From Himantopus leucocephalus (taxonomy: Eukaryota; Chordata; Aves; Charadriiformes; Recurvirostridae), in contig RSEF01000019.1 in assembly GCA_003993805.1 (NCBI GenBank), forward strand, positions 11,130,887 through 11,194,886: 64,000 nucleotides of DNA, given 5' to 3'. Positions 31,801-42,200 of this stretch are shown here, piece after piece. A program made the position numbers and the translations under genes. The first letter of the stretch is position 1; every line of letters starts with the position of its first letter. The notes beneath the pieces are model-generated. The model worked only from the letters and a program-made list of their open reading frames with translations. It was not told the DNA's origin and did no database searches.

Positions 31801-34800
31801 CAGCTTTTAGCCCCATTTTACACTTTAGGGATGAAAACATTGCACAACAGCTACCCCTTCCAAATGGTGTCAAGCAACAGGCTCTGACAGGTCAAGACGA
31901 TACAGCACCTCCATTTTCCAGGGCACAAGCTGTGCCAGGAAGAGCAGACAAAGCCACAACGCAACGTGTCCAGCCCCCTTCACCAGTGGCCCCAGAGCTG
32001 CCCGCCTGACTTACATCCTGGGTCCTCCAGACTTTGATGGTCCTGTCCTGGGAGGAGGAGTAGAGCAAACCATCACCCCCCCACTTCACACACGTCACCG
32101 ACTGCGTGTGGCTTGTGAGGATTTTGTCACACCTGCCCATCAGGGTGTCCCAGATCCGGATGCTGCCATCCTTGGAGGCACTTGCCAGGTAGCGGCACTC
32201 TGGATTTCTGGGCAAAAAGAAGATCAAATCCCTTTGCACAGTGCACAGAGCTCCTCCACCAAGCTCTTCTCCCATCAGCCCCAGAGGATTCAGGGACCCA
32301 GAAGTCAATAAAAGACAACTTTCTCTTTTGGCTTAAGATGAGAGAGGCCAGGCAGGGGCTGAGCGCTGACCTATGGAGAACAAGAACCCACAGGGCCAGG
32401 GAGAAGCAGATAGATGCTTCCCTCCAAAACAGACTCCAGGGCTGCACACTAACAGCATCAATCCAGGGTAAACTGGCACCTGAGACCTTGGCAATGACCT
32501 TGTTTTCACAAGAGGCAGCTTCAACCCACTGCCTAACAAGGGGACCACAAACTGGTACCTTCCCTGGGCACTGGCTGGAGAGAGCCCTGGGCAGGGGGAT
32601 CGGTCTGCCTTACGCGGGCAGCACATACCAGCAGCAACAGGAACACGTCAAATGCTCCCCTGCCTATGCCATGCTTCGCCTCCGGCAAGAAACATGCCGG
32701 TCTGCGGACAGAGTGCTACTGTGCTGGCAGGGCTGAAAGCAGCAACATCTGTCCACATCGCTCAAGGGGGGCAAATGTAACACATCTGGAAGCAGCTGGC
32801 CACAACCCAGCAAGGACAGGGGAGCCACAGCCCTCTGTCCTTTGCACAACATCTTTATCACTCAGCATGGTTTTAACACCAAAGGAAGCGGTCCCTGGCA
32901 CCAGCAGCGGTGAGGAGGAGCACAGCCTCCCCTGCTGTGCAGAAACTGAGCGGGGAGCACAGCTGGCTGGAGACAGAGAAGTGGAGCCCTGGCAGGGTCA
33001 TCTCCCTCCTCACCATTTCCTCATCCTCCTTCATAATCAGTTTTTGCTAATCCAGTTAACTGTTTGCAAATAGCTGGAGTTTCCTACTGGAAAATTCAAT
33101 TTGCAGGGCTCTGCTCTGATGGGCCCTTTTTCTTTCTTTTTATTTATTTATTTCTATAACGTCTGGGATTATTGGCTACAACTGTCCTCCTCCACCCATC
33201 TCTCCCAGACAGAGCTTTAGCTGATCGAAGGGATAAGGGGATTGCACCGTTAATCAGTCCTCATGATAAATTAACAGGACGACAGAGGCAACCAGGATGC
33301 AGGAGAGCGGAAAGGCAGTGCTCGGGCACCACGCGGGCAGGCTTTCCTGCTCCCAGCTCAGCACGCTGGGGAGAACCGTATCAAATGTTTGTCCAGCATC
33401 ATGAAAACATTGCTTTCCACGGGCAGGTATGTCTTACATACGGGGGGAAAAGAGGCACAGCCTGGCAGTGGCTCCCCCAGCACCCTCACGGGGACTGTGA
33501 GCAGCGCCTGGGCTAGATGCATTTTTCCCAGCCCACTTTGAGGGCCGTTCTCCGGCACGCACCCCCTCTGCACACCGTAACGGGAGAAAGGCAAACAGGA
33601 GCAGTGCCCTTCAGGTCAGGCTGCTCTTTTCCATATGAGTAAAGGGGAAGGGCTGTGCTGGCCCTTCACTTACATGTGGAGCGGCTCCCAGCACAGACAC
33701 GTGATCCATTTGGAGTGGCCAGAGAGCACCCGGCCGATCTGATTGCCGGTGGCTGGGTCCCAGAGAAATATCTGTCCAAGAGAGGAAGCAAGAGGGTCGC
33801 GTCAGGCCACACACATCATGTGAATCCCAGGGACGTTCGGGCTCCGGTTAGAAAGGATAGGTGTCCTTGGGGTCGCATTTACATTGGCAGGCGCAGAGAG
33901 CAGAACGGGAGGGGGGCAGGAGGGCTGGATGCCTTTCCAGATCCCTGCAGCAATCAGCTGACATCTCAAAGCATGAGACCTGATCGCCCTCCTCTCTGCC
34001 TAAAATGCTGCTGCTACAAAAATATCTGCCTCAACTCAAACCCAACCCAGGTCCCCAAAAAGCCAGCCTGAGCCTTTGACATCCTGTGCCAGAGAGTTAG
34101 TGAATGTTTGCAGAGCGCGATGAAAGCCAGAGCGCGCTAAATGCTACTTATTATCAGATTCTGTGGGTGGGACACATGCTGGTTTTCTCTTGTTTTTTCA
34201 CTCTCTACATAAATGTTCATCTAAAGAGCCAAGGCATTAGTCATCTGCTACTTAAAAACCTGGGAGAAACAGGGAAACAGAGGACAAGCAGCTCCCTGGG
34301 TTAGATTAAAGCCAGAACGGCACCAAACCAGGGCAGAGCCACCCTGGCCTGGCCTGTGTCCCTGGGGCTGGTATCAAAGCAGCCCAACGGAGCGGCCACT
34401 CAGAAACCACGTGTGGGACAGCAGCGCTCGGCAGCTCCGTGGCTGCTCTTGTTACTCCCAAACTGCTCGAAGGTCAGATCAAGCAACTGCCCCCCTGCAG
34501 CTCAGCAACTTACTGACTCACTTTCAATTGCCCACGAGTGCTCCCACTTCCCCAGGTGTTTCTGTGCACACCTTAGGCACACGCATTGTGCCTCACAGCC
34601 AGGGCAGGGCCTCCCTCGCATTCCTGCAAGAGGGAATTTGGCCGTGTCTGAGGAGGAGCACTGCGAAACAGGCTGCTGCTGCACGTCTGGGTCATGCAAA
34701 CAGCAGCCCTGGCTTGGCCGGACGATACCCTTTCTTGCTCCAGACACCTCCCTCGTGATGGAGCTGTCTGCCAAGGACCACATTCAAAACCCGGACTCTT

Positions 34801-36590
34801 TCCTGCGCAGAGGGAAAAGCGTCTGCCACAAGACAGCACGGCTCAGCAGCAAGAGGTCTACAAAGGCGACAAAGCCGGAGCCGTGCCCGGCACAGAGTTC
34901 ACAGAAGCCACTCGCAATTACTACAACGCATCCCCATGTGGAGCTCCTCTGGGGAATGGTAATCCTGCTCAGAACAACTGGATACACCCCTCGCGCCTCA
35001 GAAAAAAACAAGTCTTTGCCCCTAATGCCTCAAAGCTCCTTTATCAGGTTTCATTTCGGTTCAAAACAGGGCTGCAGAGGGTCTCCACGCTCCCACAGAT
35101 CTCCCTGGCGTGGCTGTCAGGACACCTGGCCCCGCACAGAGGGACCCAAGAGCCAACACGTACCTGGCTGTTCTTGCAGCCCGAAGCCAGCTTCTTGCCG
35201 TCGGGGGACCAGGCGATGCTGAGCACCCAGTGCCGGTGACCTGGCAGAGAGCACGAGCAAGCGTGAGCAGAGAGCTGTGACTGTCTGTCCCCAGTGTCCA
35301 GCACACAGCCTCTCTGAGGCAGGACTGGAGGCAGGGGTCACCCTCTGGTTCCTCCTGGCCAGACCCTCTTCCTCTGCTTCGTTAGTGAAAGAGAGCTACT
35401 CCCTCACGGAGCCACGGGCCCAGCCGATACGGCTCAGGCAGCAGCCAGGCTCTGCTCTGTTTGTCCCCCGGAGCAGGCAGGGGGGTCAGGAATTGCCCTC
35501 CCAGGACACCCCTAAACCCACCTTTGGCTGTGAACTGTGGCGTCTCTGTGCTGAGGTCCCAGAAGCGGACGGTGGTGTCTCCAGAGCCGCTCGCCAGGTA
35601 CCTGGGAGACAAAGAAGAGCCCGGCTCAGCACAGGGGGGATGACAGCAGCCGCTGCCTCACCCCGAGCCCCCCACCCGCAGCCAGACCCACGTACTTTCC
35701 CGTGGGGCTGAACGCCACGGAGATGACGGCCTCGGTGTGCCCCTCCAGGGAGCTGGTGCAGCGGGTCACCGCCCGCACCCTGAACACCGCCTGCGGCTGG
35801 TAGATGATGTCCAGGACCTTCTCCGTCTCCACGCTCTGCCCCGCCAGGGTCTTCTCCAGCGACGCCACAATCTCGGCATCGTGGACAAAGAAGGCCAGAG
35901 GCACCGGCTCATCCTGAGGGAGAAGAGGCAGGAGGGGTAGCGCGGGGGGGGGCTCAGGGGGTGCCGGGGGAGCTCGGGGGGGTTCTCACCTTCTGCAGGA
36001 GAGCATTGCAGACCAGCTGCAGCTTGTCCGGGGTGATGGTGACCGGCACGTCGAAGGGGGAGCCCAAGGACTCCCCTGCTTCGTCCCGGAACTGGATCAG
36101 GAGCCGCTGCACGTCCTCGTCCGGCGACATGGTCTGCGGGACAGTGGGCTCAGGGGCGGGGACCCCACCGGGGAGGGAGGGGGACAGCCTCACTGCCCCC
36201 CACCCGGGCAACGATACCCGCCTGGCGGGAAGGAGCCGCTACGGAGGAACGCGGCGCGGACCCCGTGGGAGGGAGAAACACCCCACCGGGTCCCCACGCA
36301 AGATGTGGGCAGAAGCCCCACAGGGGAAGCCCGGGGGGGGGCAGGAAGCCCCGGAACGCCTCCGTGCCCCCACCCCTCCAGCGTCTACGTGCGGCCCCGG
36401 CCCCGCTCCCCTCCATCCGCGCCCCGCGGTACCGGTGCGCCCCGCTCCCGGCCCCGCTCCCCTCCATCCACCCCCGCGGTCGCGGTCCCAGCTCCGCTCC
36501 GCTCCTCTTCATACACCCCCGCGGTCCTGGCCCCGCTCCCGGTCCCCCCCATCCGCCCCCCGCGGCCCCGGCCCCGCTCACCGCGGCCAT
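28846..36590 (-). CDS. NLE1: NLE1 (Notchless homolog 1), complete
   Basis: NLE1 is a nuclear WD40 protein that recruits the AAA ATPase MDN1/Rea1 to pre-60S ribosomes; it was first named as a Notch-signalling modifier. Coding exons, gene order: 36582-36590, 35990-36133, 35696-35913, 35522-35601, 35164-35240, 33674-33771, 32015-32207, 31420-31555, 30984-31030, 30630-30832, 29511-29670, 29350-29420, 28846-28858. They total 1449 nt, 482 residues plus stop, close to the human length. The N-terminal ubiquitin-like NLE domain covers roughly residues 12-80 (DVQRLLIQF, then [16 protein letters not shown]). WD repeats follow (for example [55 protein letters not shown]), ending CLRIWRR. Each exon phase closes. 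Orientation matches ULK2 and AKAP10. No frameshift or premature stop is seen. Confidence 0.97.
33000..33300. other. AT-rich block in NLE1 intron 6
   Basis: In an otherwise GC-rich gene this stretch is AT-rich and not a simple repeat throughout. It includes a TTTA-repeat tract (about 33130-33155) and GTTAAT ... ATTAAC half-sites (about 33249-33276). It is a candidate conserved non-coding element; conservation cannot be tested here. Confidence 0.25.
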
Positions 36591-36645
36591 GTGCGCGCGC
36601 GGCCCACGTGGGCCGGAAGTGGTCCCTGGGGGGGGGGGGGGGGCG
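36576..36645 (-). promoter_or_regulatory. NLE1 core promoter: E-box palindrome, ETS site, G-run
   Basis: Eleven bases upstream of the NLE1 start is a perfect 14-bp palindrome GGCCCACGTGGGCC (36601-36614) holding CACGTG, the MYC/MAX or USF E-box. CCGGAAGT, an ETS-family site, overlaps its edge (36613-36620). A run of 16 G (36628-36643) follows. The surrounding CpG-rich block is about 35.9-36.75 kb. MYC control would fit a ribosome-assembly gene, but binding is inferred. Confidence 0.65.
36582..36590 (-). other. NLE1: NLE1 coding exon 1, three codons
   Basis: ATG GCC GCG followed by donor GTGAGC encodes MAA. Splicing to the acceptor CCCGCAG before 36133 gives [12 protein letters not shown], similar in length to the known N terminus. 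A start at the internal ATG (36130) is the alternative and would drop four residues. The exon is too short to be found from open frames alone. Confidence 0.8.
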
Positions 36646-36649
36646 CCGT

Positions 36650-37819
36650 GCGCCGCGCTGCTGCCCCCTGGCGGGCGGCGGTGGGGACAGCGCCGCGCCC
36701 TCGGGAGCCGGGTTCGAGGCCACTCCGGGGCACCTCCCGTGGTGACCACAGTGGTGATTTTTATCATATTTCTAAAGTAAAAAGCAGCTAAACCAAGGCA
36801 AATTACCCCAGATATCCCATTCCAATAAAAAACTAAGCCGACGCTGCAGCCTGCCCAGTTGCAGGGCACGTAAACCCTTTGGGGTAAAGGGGAGAAACGC
36901 AGGGCTGCAATAAAACGTAGTTTATTCACCATAAAAACACCGGCTCATGGGGCTGGCCAGGAGGTAAGGAGGTCTTGCACTGAGACACTCAAATCTGCCA
37001 CGGAAACCCTTAACACAGTGAGAAATTCAACATCACCCATCCCGTCCAGCACAAACCAGTCAGAACCACAGCGAGCATCAGACATCCGCAACCCCAGAGA
37101 TCAACACTCCATCAAATCTAAGCACCACCTACAGAGAGATGAGGAAAAACTGGCAGGTGGGTCCAAACCAATAACCAAGCCTTGCTTTAGCCCTCGGCCA
37201 CCACTCAAGCACAGCAGCTCTGAGAAGTTGTTCTCCTCAGAGCAGGAGAAACCTCGCAAACGAGGTGGAGTCCTGGCAGGGATTTATTTATTCCTTGGTT
37301 TTTTGATGGATGTTTTTTCTTACCAGTCTGCAGCACTACAGGTTTTTGCGACAGAGCCCACTCAAGATGAGCCGAGTCTCTCACACATCCACCCAAGGCA
37401 GTGCAGCAGCTGAAGGAAACACAGCCCCGCACAATCCTTCTGCCCAAACCTGTGGCCTGTAATCCCTGAACACGCTCAGCTGGTTACTTGGGACCCTGCC
37501 AAGGTAGAAAAAGGAGTAAGGACTGCACGCAGAACAGGTGAGGGTTTCGCTTTTGCACCCAGAAGAGGAATCAAGCAGGTGTGCGCAGCTCAGTACTGTG
37601 CTGCAGGACCAAGCCCTGCCCCTTCTGCCCGCTTCCTAGCCCAAACACCTCCTTAGCTACTATTCACATAGAAATTATTCTTATTTCAGCACATTGCACT
37701 TAACATCGTCCACTAAAAGATTTAGTGTGTGCAAGTCTACCAAGGACAAACTGTTCAGGGCTTTGTTTCTTGTCTAAACCCCCACGACTCACACTGAAAA
37801 AAACCATGTAAAGTCAAAT
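36650..37819. other. short interval between NLE1 5' end and AKAP10 3' end
   Basis: No coding sequence is recognised. A mirror pair of poly(A) signals lies at 36909-36914 (plus) and 36921-36926 (minus), and overlapping minus-strand AATAAA copies lie at 37283-37292. These could be distal AKAP10 3' ends, in which case AKAP10 transcription would stop about 0.3 kb before the NLE1 start. Confidence 0.45.
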
Positions 37820-39265
37820 CCCATCAAAACAGAAAATTGACACAAATTTTAATATTTATATATTTTAAATCAAAACACAATTAAATATAGTATGTTTTAA
37901 GTACATGAATACTTGGGCATGAGAGAAATAAGAGGTGGTACATAGTACCAAAAACCTATACACAGCCTTTTTTGCTTTGTTATAGACAATACAGTGTGTC
38001 TCTATACAATCGAATATTGCAACAGAATAACACTTGCTAGTCAATCAAGATATTCTGAACATTGGAGATGATCTGAGTTCTTCGCAAAGTGATTTTTTTG
38101 CACAAGTTTGAGGAAAAAAGAAATCATAAGAGTAAAGTAAAAAACCCAAAATAGAAGTGTTGTATACTAAAAATGCAGCGATAATATAACGGTGAGACAC
38201 TGAGTACTTTTGATACCCTGCAAAATCAATTGACTGGAAAAAAAATAGAGGTGCTGTGTAACACAGTGGCTTTTTAATTTAAACTAAAGGTTTTGCAAGT
38301 TGCAAGTGTTGACAATGTCAGGGAGAAGGCCAGAGGTCATTAAAAATTGTTTTTCTTTGTAAACCAAACATCTGGAATTAGATACTATGTTGGTTGGAGG
38401 ACAACAAGCTATGGAGAATGGCAGCAATTACTTTTTTCCTTGCTCGTGGGATGGAGAGGAAAGAAAATGGAGCAGTCTACAGGGTACAGTCTCCTCAAAA
38501 CGTGGGCTGCATTCGGAGCCGGGCTCAGGAGCAGAGGGTGGCACGAGTGCGAGATTGGCTTTCGAGTCTGCTCTGTGCTGGAAGCAGGGGTTGTGTGTGC
38601 AGGTGTACGAGCGCCACAAGGAAGAGTTACACTGTCCAGGCTTCGCTCCTGATCATTCTACGCTGCCTTCAAAGGTAATGTAGTTATGAAGTAAAATACA
38701 TTTATCTTACAGTTGAATACTCATCTATTTCAAGTAAGGAAAAATTAAACTTAGAACTTTTTAGGTCATTCACTGCCAATGAATTCGCCATTTCAGGTTC
38801 ACTTCTTGAACGGCCAATGTTGGGCACACGCCCCACGGCCTTTCGAATTACGCGTTTAAAAATTACAAGTAGTAGAACTAGAAACTACAGCAAAACCTTC
38901 CCCTCTTTGTTGTGGCTTGTGTCCCATTCCAGATATTTTGCTTAAAAGTCTTTTTGAGACAGGGTCAAGTATTTGTGAAGTTGATCACAGCTTCTCAGTG
39001 ACAAATTCGTAAACTGCGTCTTCATCTCTTTAAAAACCATCATTATTGTGAATGCCACATACAACAGGAAAAAGTGTTTCTTCACGCTCTACAGTGGAGA
39101 TACGGGATTGCTTCTTTTTCATTCTTCCTTATAAATGAGGGAGATTCCGGCTGTTGGAGTAACAGTGCTTTGTTTTTATTGGCTGTGTGAAAGAATCCAC
39201 CAAAAGGGAAAGTTCACTCATTCTTGAAGCAGAAAACCAGATTTCCTGTTCTGGTGTTTCTAAAA
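37820..39265 (-). other. AKAP10: probable AKAP10 3' UTR
   Basis: AT-rich sequence directly after the AKAP10 stop codon. Candidate poly(A) signals on the minus strand are AATAAA (39175-39180), ATTAAA (37848-37853) and those further left at 37283-37292 and 36921-36926. The boundary is inferred from the signal and base composition, not from transcript data. Confidence 0.45.
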
Positions 39266-39271
39266 TCATAG
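39266..39271 (-). other. AKAP10: AKAP10 last coding exon part, Leu-stop
   Basis: After acceptor TTTTCCAG the exon begins CTA TGA, completing the C terminus K-L-stop, with the 3' UTR following. The preceding intron (39272-40399) contains the poly(A) tract with an N gap. Confidence 0.88.
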
Positions 39272-42200
39272 CTGGAAAAGGAAAAACAGGGTTAGAGTTC
39301 ATTTTACCCTAAAACATACAAGGCAAATGCTCAACAGAAAGACATTTTGTGTTCAAAAATGCTGAAGCCAGGTATGCTTAGGAGTTGGGGAGAGGGAAAA
39401 GAAAAAAAAAAAAAAAAAAANNNNNNNNAAAAAAAAAAAAAAAAAAAAACAGAACACCAAACCACAACACACTCAACCTTCCGATTACTGTAACCATACT
39501 TGCTTAATTGAATCCAGAGCCTCTGCAGCCACTTGGTATTTCTAAATACTGTGCTGAGTGACCTTTTCATCTAGCCAGACTGGAATTATATCGTTTGCAG
39601 CCAAGCAATGAAGTGAAATCATTATACAAGTAATTTATATATAACTGCTCTAGAAAAAAAGGAAACAGTCGCATAGTGAAACTATTGATCCATCTGTTTG
39701 GGCCCAATCACTGGGCACATGTTGACCTTCAATAATTTAAAAGTGCAAGTTAAAAAAAGTCAGATGCCTAAAAGCCAGAAGTACCAGAAATTAACTTTGT
39801 AAACTGCTGTCTTCATTATTTCACAAAATCTCTTGCATCAGAACTGGTTTTTAAACAGAGAACACGTGGACTTGTACAACAACAAAGTCACTGAAAAACA
39901 ATATGCAACACTAAACCACTGGTCCATCGACACAGCTACTGTGTCTTTTTTTAAACAGCGCAGGCACAGCACTCCGTAAATTAGTGCACCCAACAAGACA
40001 ACTTCCCAGCTGTTGAGCTTTATTGACACTTTAGGCAAATATACCAGCGTTTGTTAACATAAAACAGCAAGTGTGAACTCCAATAAGGAATTACAGTATT
40101 GATTCTGCAACACAAATCACCCTTTTAACTAACAGGGCAGTTTGTAAAGTGCTGTTCGAAATGAACAAAGACAATTTTAATGCTTGCACAGGAGAACAAC
40201 TACAGGTGTCTCTTAAGAAATTCCTATATCATACGTTGGCTGAAACACTTCCAACCTTTGTTTCTTCCTATCATGCTAGGCTAGTTTGAACATTTACCAG
40301 CATGGGTTTCAGATGCTCTAGGAAGGCAAGCAAGAGCTCTGCTCCTCCCACAGTCTGGCTTAAGTCAGATAAAGAGACACTGCCTTTCCACCCCCTTACC
40401 TTCGTAACCTTCTCCGAAGGCTGTTCACATTGCGCCTGCTGCATAACGTCATTCACTATCATCTTTGCTATCCTCCACGCCATCTCTTCTTGAGCCTGCG
40501 TAGAAAAAACATCCCAAAATACAGATAGCTTCAAGTTCTTAAAAATAAAAATACAGTCCTCTCCGCATAATTCACACGCGCAACCTTGGAGGTGCGGTTA
40601 ACCTTCCCAACTCAGTGACCTGTAGTAAACGTATCCTCCCTTGATGGAAATGCATCTGGTTTCCAAGTACAGCATTAACCTCAATTATCGTGAATATTTA
40701 TGGCTTGATGCAATTTCCAAGCGAGTTAGTGAAGTTTTTAGACTTATCTGTTGGGGACTTGTCCAAGCCCCTCCCAGGGGAAAAAAGCAGTCTGTAATCC
40801 ATGTGCGGTGGTCAGTTCACAGTAAGAAAAATAAATAAAAGACCAAGAGCACCTGCACTTCTAGTTGTAGATATATCTTATAACACCATAATAAGAAAAA
40901 CCTTGACTGCAAACACCCAGTTCACCATTATATTAGATAAACCAGCAAGCACTGGCAAAAATCAAACCAGTTTCACACATGTATGCAATTAAATTATATT
41001 TAGCACACACAGTCTGACAGTTCTTGTTGGTGCATCAGATAAATGCTCGGAGAAACAGCCAGGATTAGGTAATTCAATACCTCATTTCCCTAATCTACAC
41101 TGTAAAGTCAGTAACAAAGGACAATATAAAAGAGGACGCACCTCATCTGTGTTTCCTTGAACCCATTTCTTCATTGCTTGTGAAAACATGGACCCTAGTT
41201 GAGATAAAAAACATCAAGTAAGGTATATTAGCAAACTCTGTGGCACACCTCGATAAAAGCTAATTCCTTCCACCCTTCTGAAGGGTTTGCACTGCCGGTG
41301 TCAGAGAACACAGAAGAGTGGCATGAAAGACAAGGGATTACGTGGAGCCATGGTTCATTAGACACTAAGCCTGAACCATTCCTCTTTACCAGAGCTGAAA
41401 AGCAGCATTAGCAGCAGATCCCAAACTGGGTGGGAAGCATGTAGAGAGCTGAAGTTCTTTTTCACCTCACGACCAAATCTTTGAAGGTTTGATCATCAGC
41501 TCGGCTGCTAGCAGCTTCCATCCCTGCCAGGTTCCATCGACAGCTCCAACTCCCACAGGCTGCTCATACTCCCAGGAGTCCAGCTGGACCAGAAAAGCAG
41601 AATTTGGCTAGGAAACTGGGCCAGAGAGTGGTTTTGCCTCAGTACAAGATGACCCTCTATGTATCTCTATTTGGCTTAAAACAGATCTGGAAAGAGTCAA
41701 GAATCTTGCTTATCTTGACTGCAGTAAAGAAAAGAGCAGTTCTGCAGGTGTTCACAGAACTAGAGAGAAAGAGGAAAACCAACCTTTTGATTTTTTGACA
41801 TCAGGCTCTGGTTCAGATTCTCTGATAAACTGTCCCAGGTCACTGACTCGTCCAAATGTCATCTTCCTGAAGAGAGGAGGAGCAAAAGAACCACAGAGGT
41901 TACCAGGAGAACTTCAGCATTATGGAAAGCTACCAGTCAGAAAAACAAAAAAGCCACCACAATAAAGACTCTAGTGTCTCAATAAAGACTGGCATTTTAC
42001 CAATTACCACCTTTTCCACCTAAAATTGATACATTGGGAAAATCTCCAGCTCTTCTCACATACCTGAATTCAAAGTGTATCTTAAAAATCCTTCTAGAAA
42101 CTAGAAGTAGGCAAATGCTTCAGTGACTCAACCATGTAATATCAACAGGCAGTGCTAGCAAGTGCTCTACACTATCATAAAAATACGTCATGAGGGAGAA

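Noticed and set aside
32182..32736. 184-codon plus-strand frame in NLE1 intron 6
   Set aside because: No domain, no splice context, antisense to the gene, and GC-rich surroundings.
34356..35222. 288-codon plus-strand open frame
   Set aside because: It runs antisense through NLE1 intron 5 and exon 5 in GC-rich DNA, has no domain, and a second overlapping frame is also long, so it is compositional.
36150..36932. 260-codon minus-strand frame over the NLE1 promoter
   Set aside because: Gly/Pro/Arg-rich and overlaps NLE1 exon 1 in another frame; the tiny exon plus splice sites explain the true start better.
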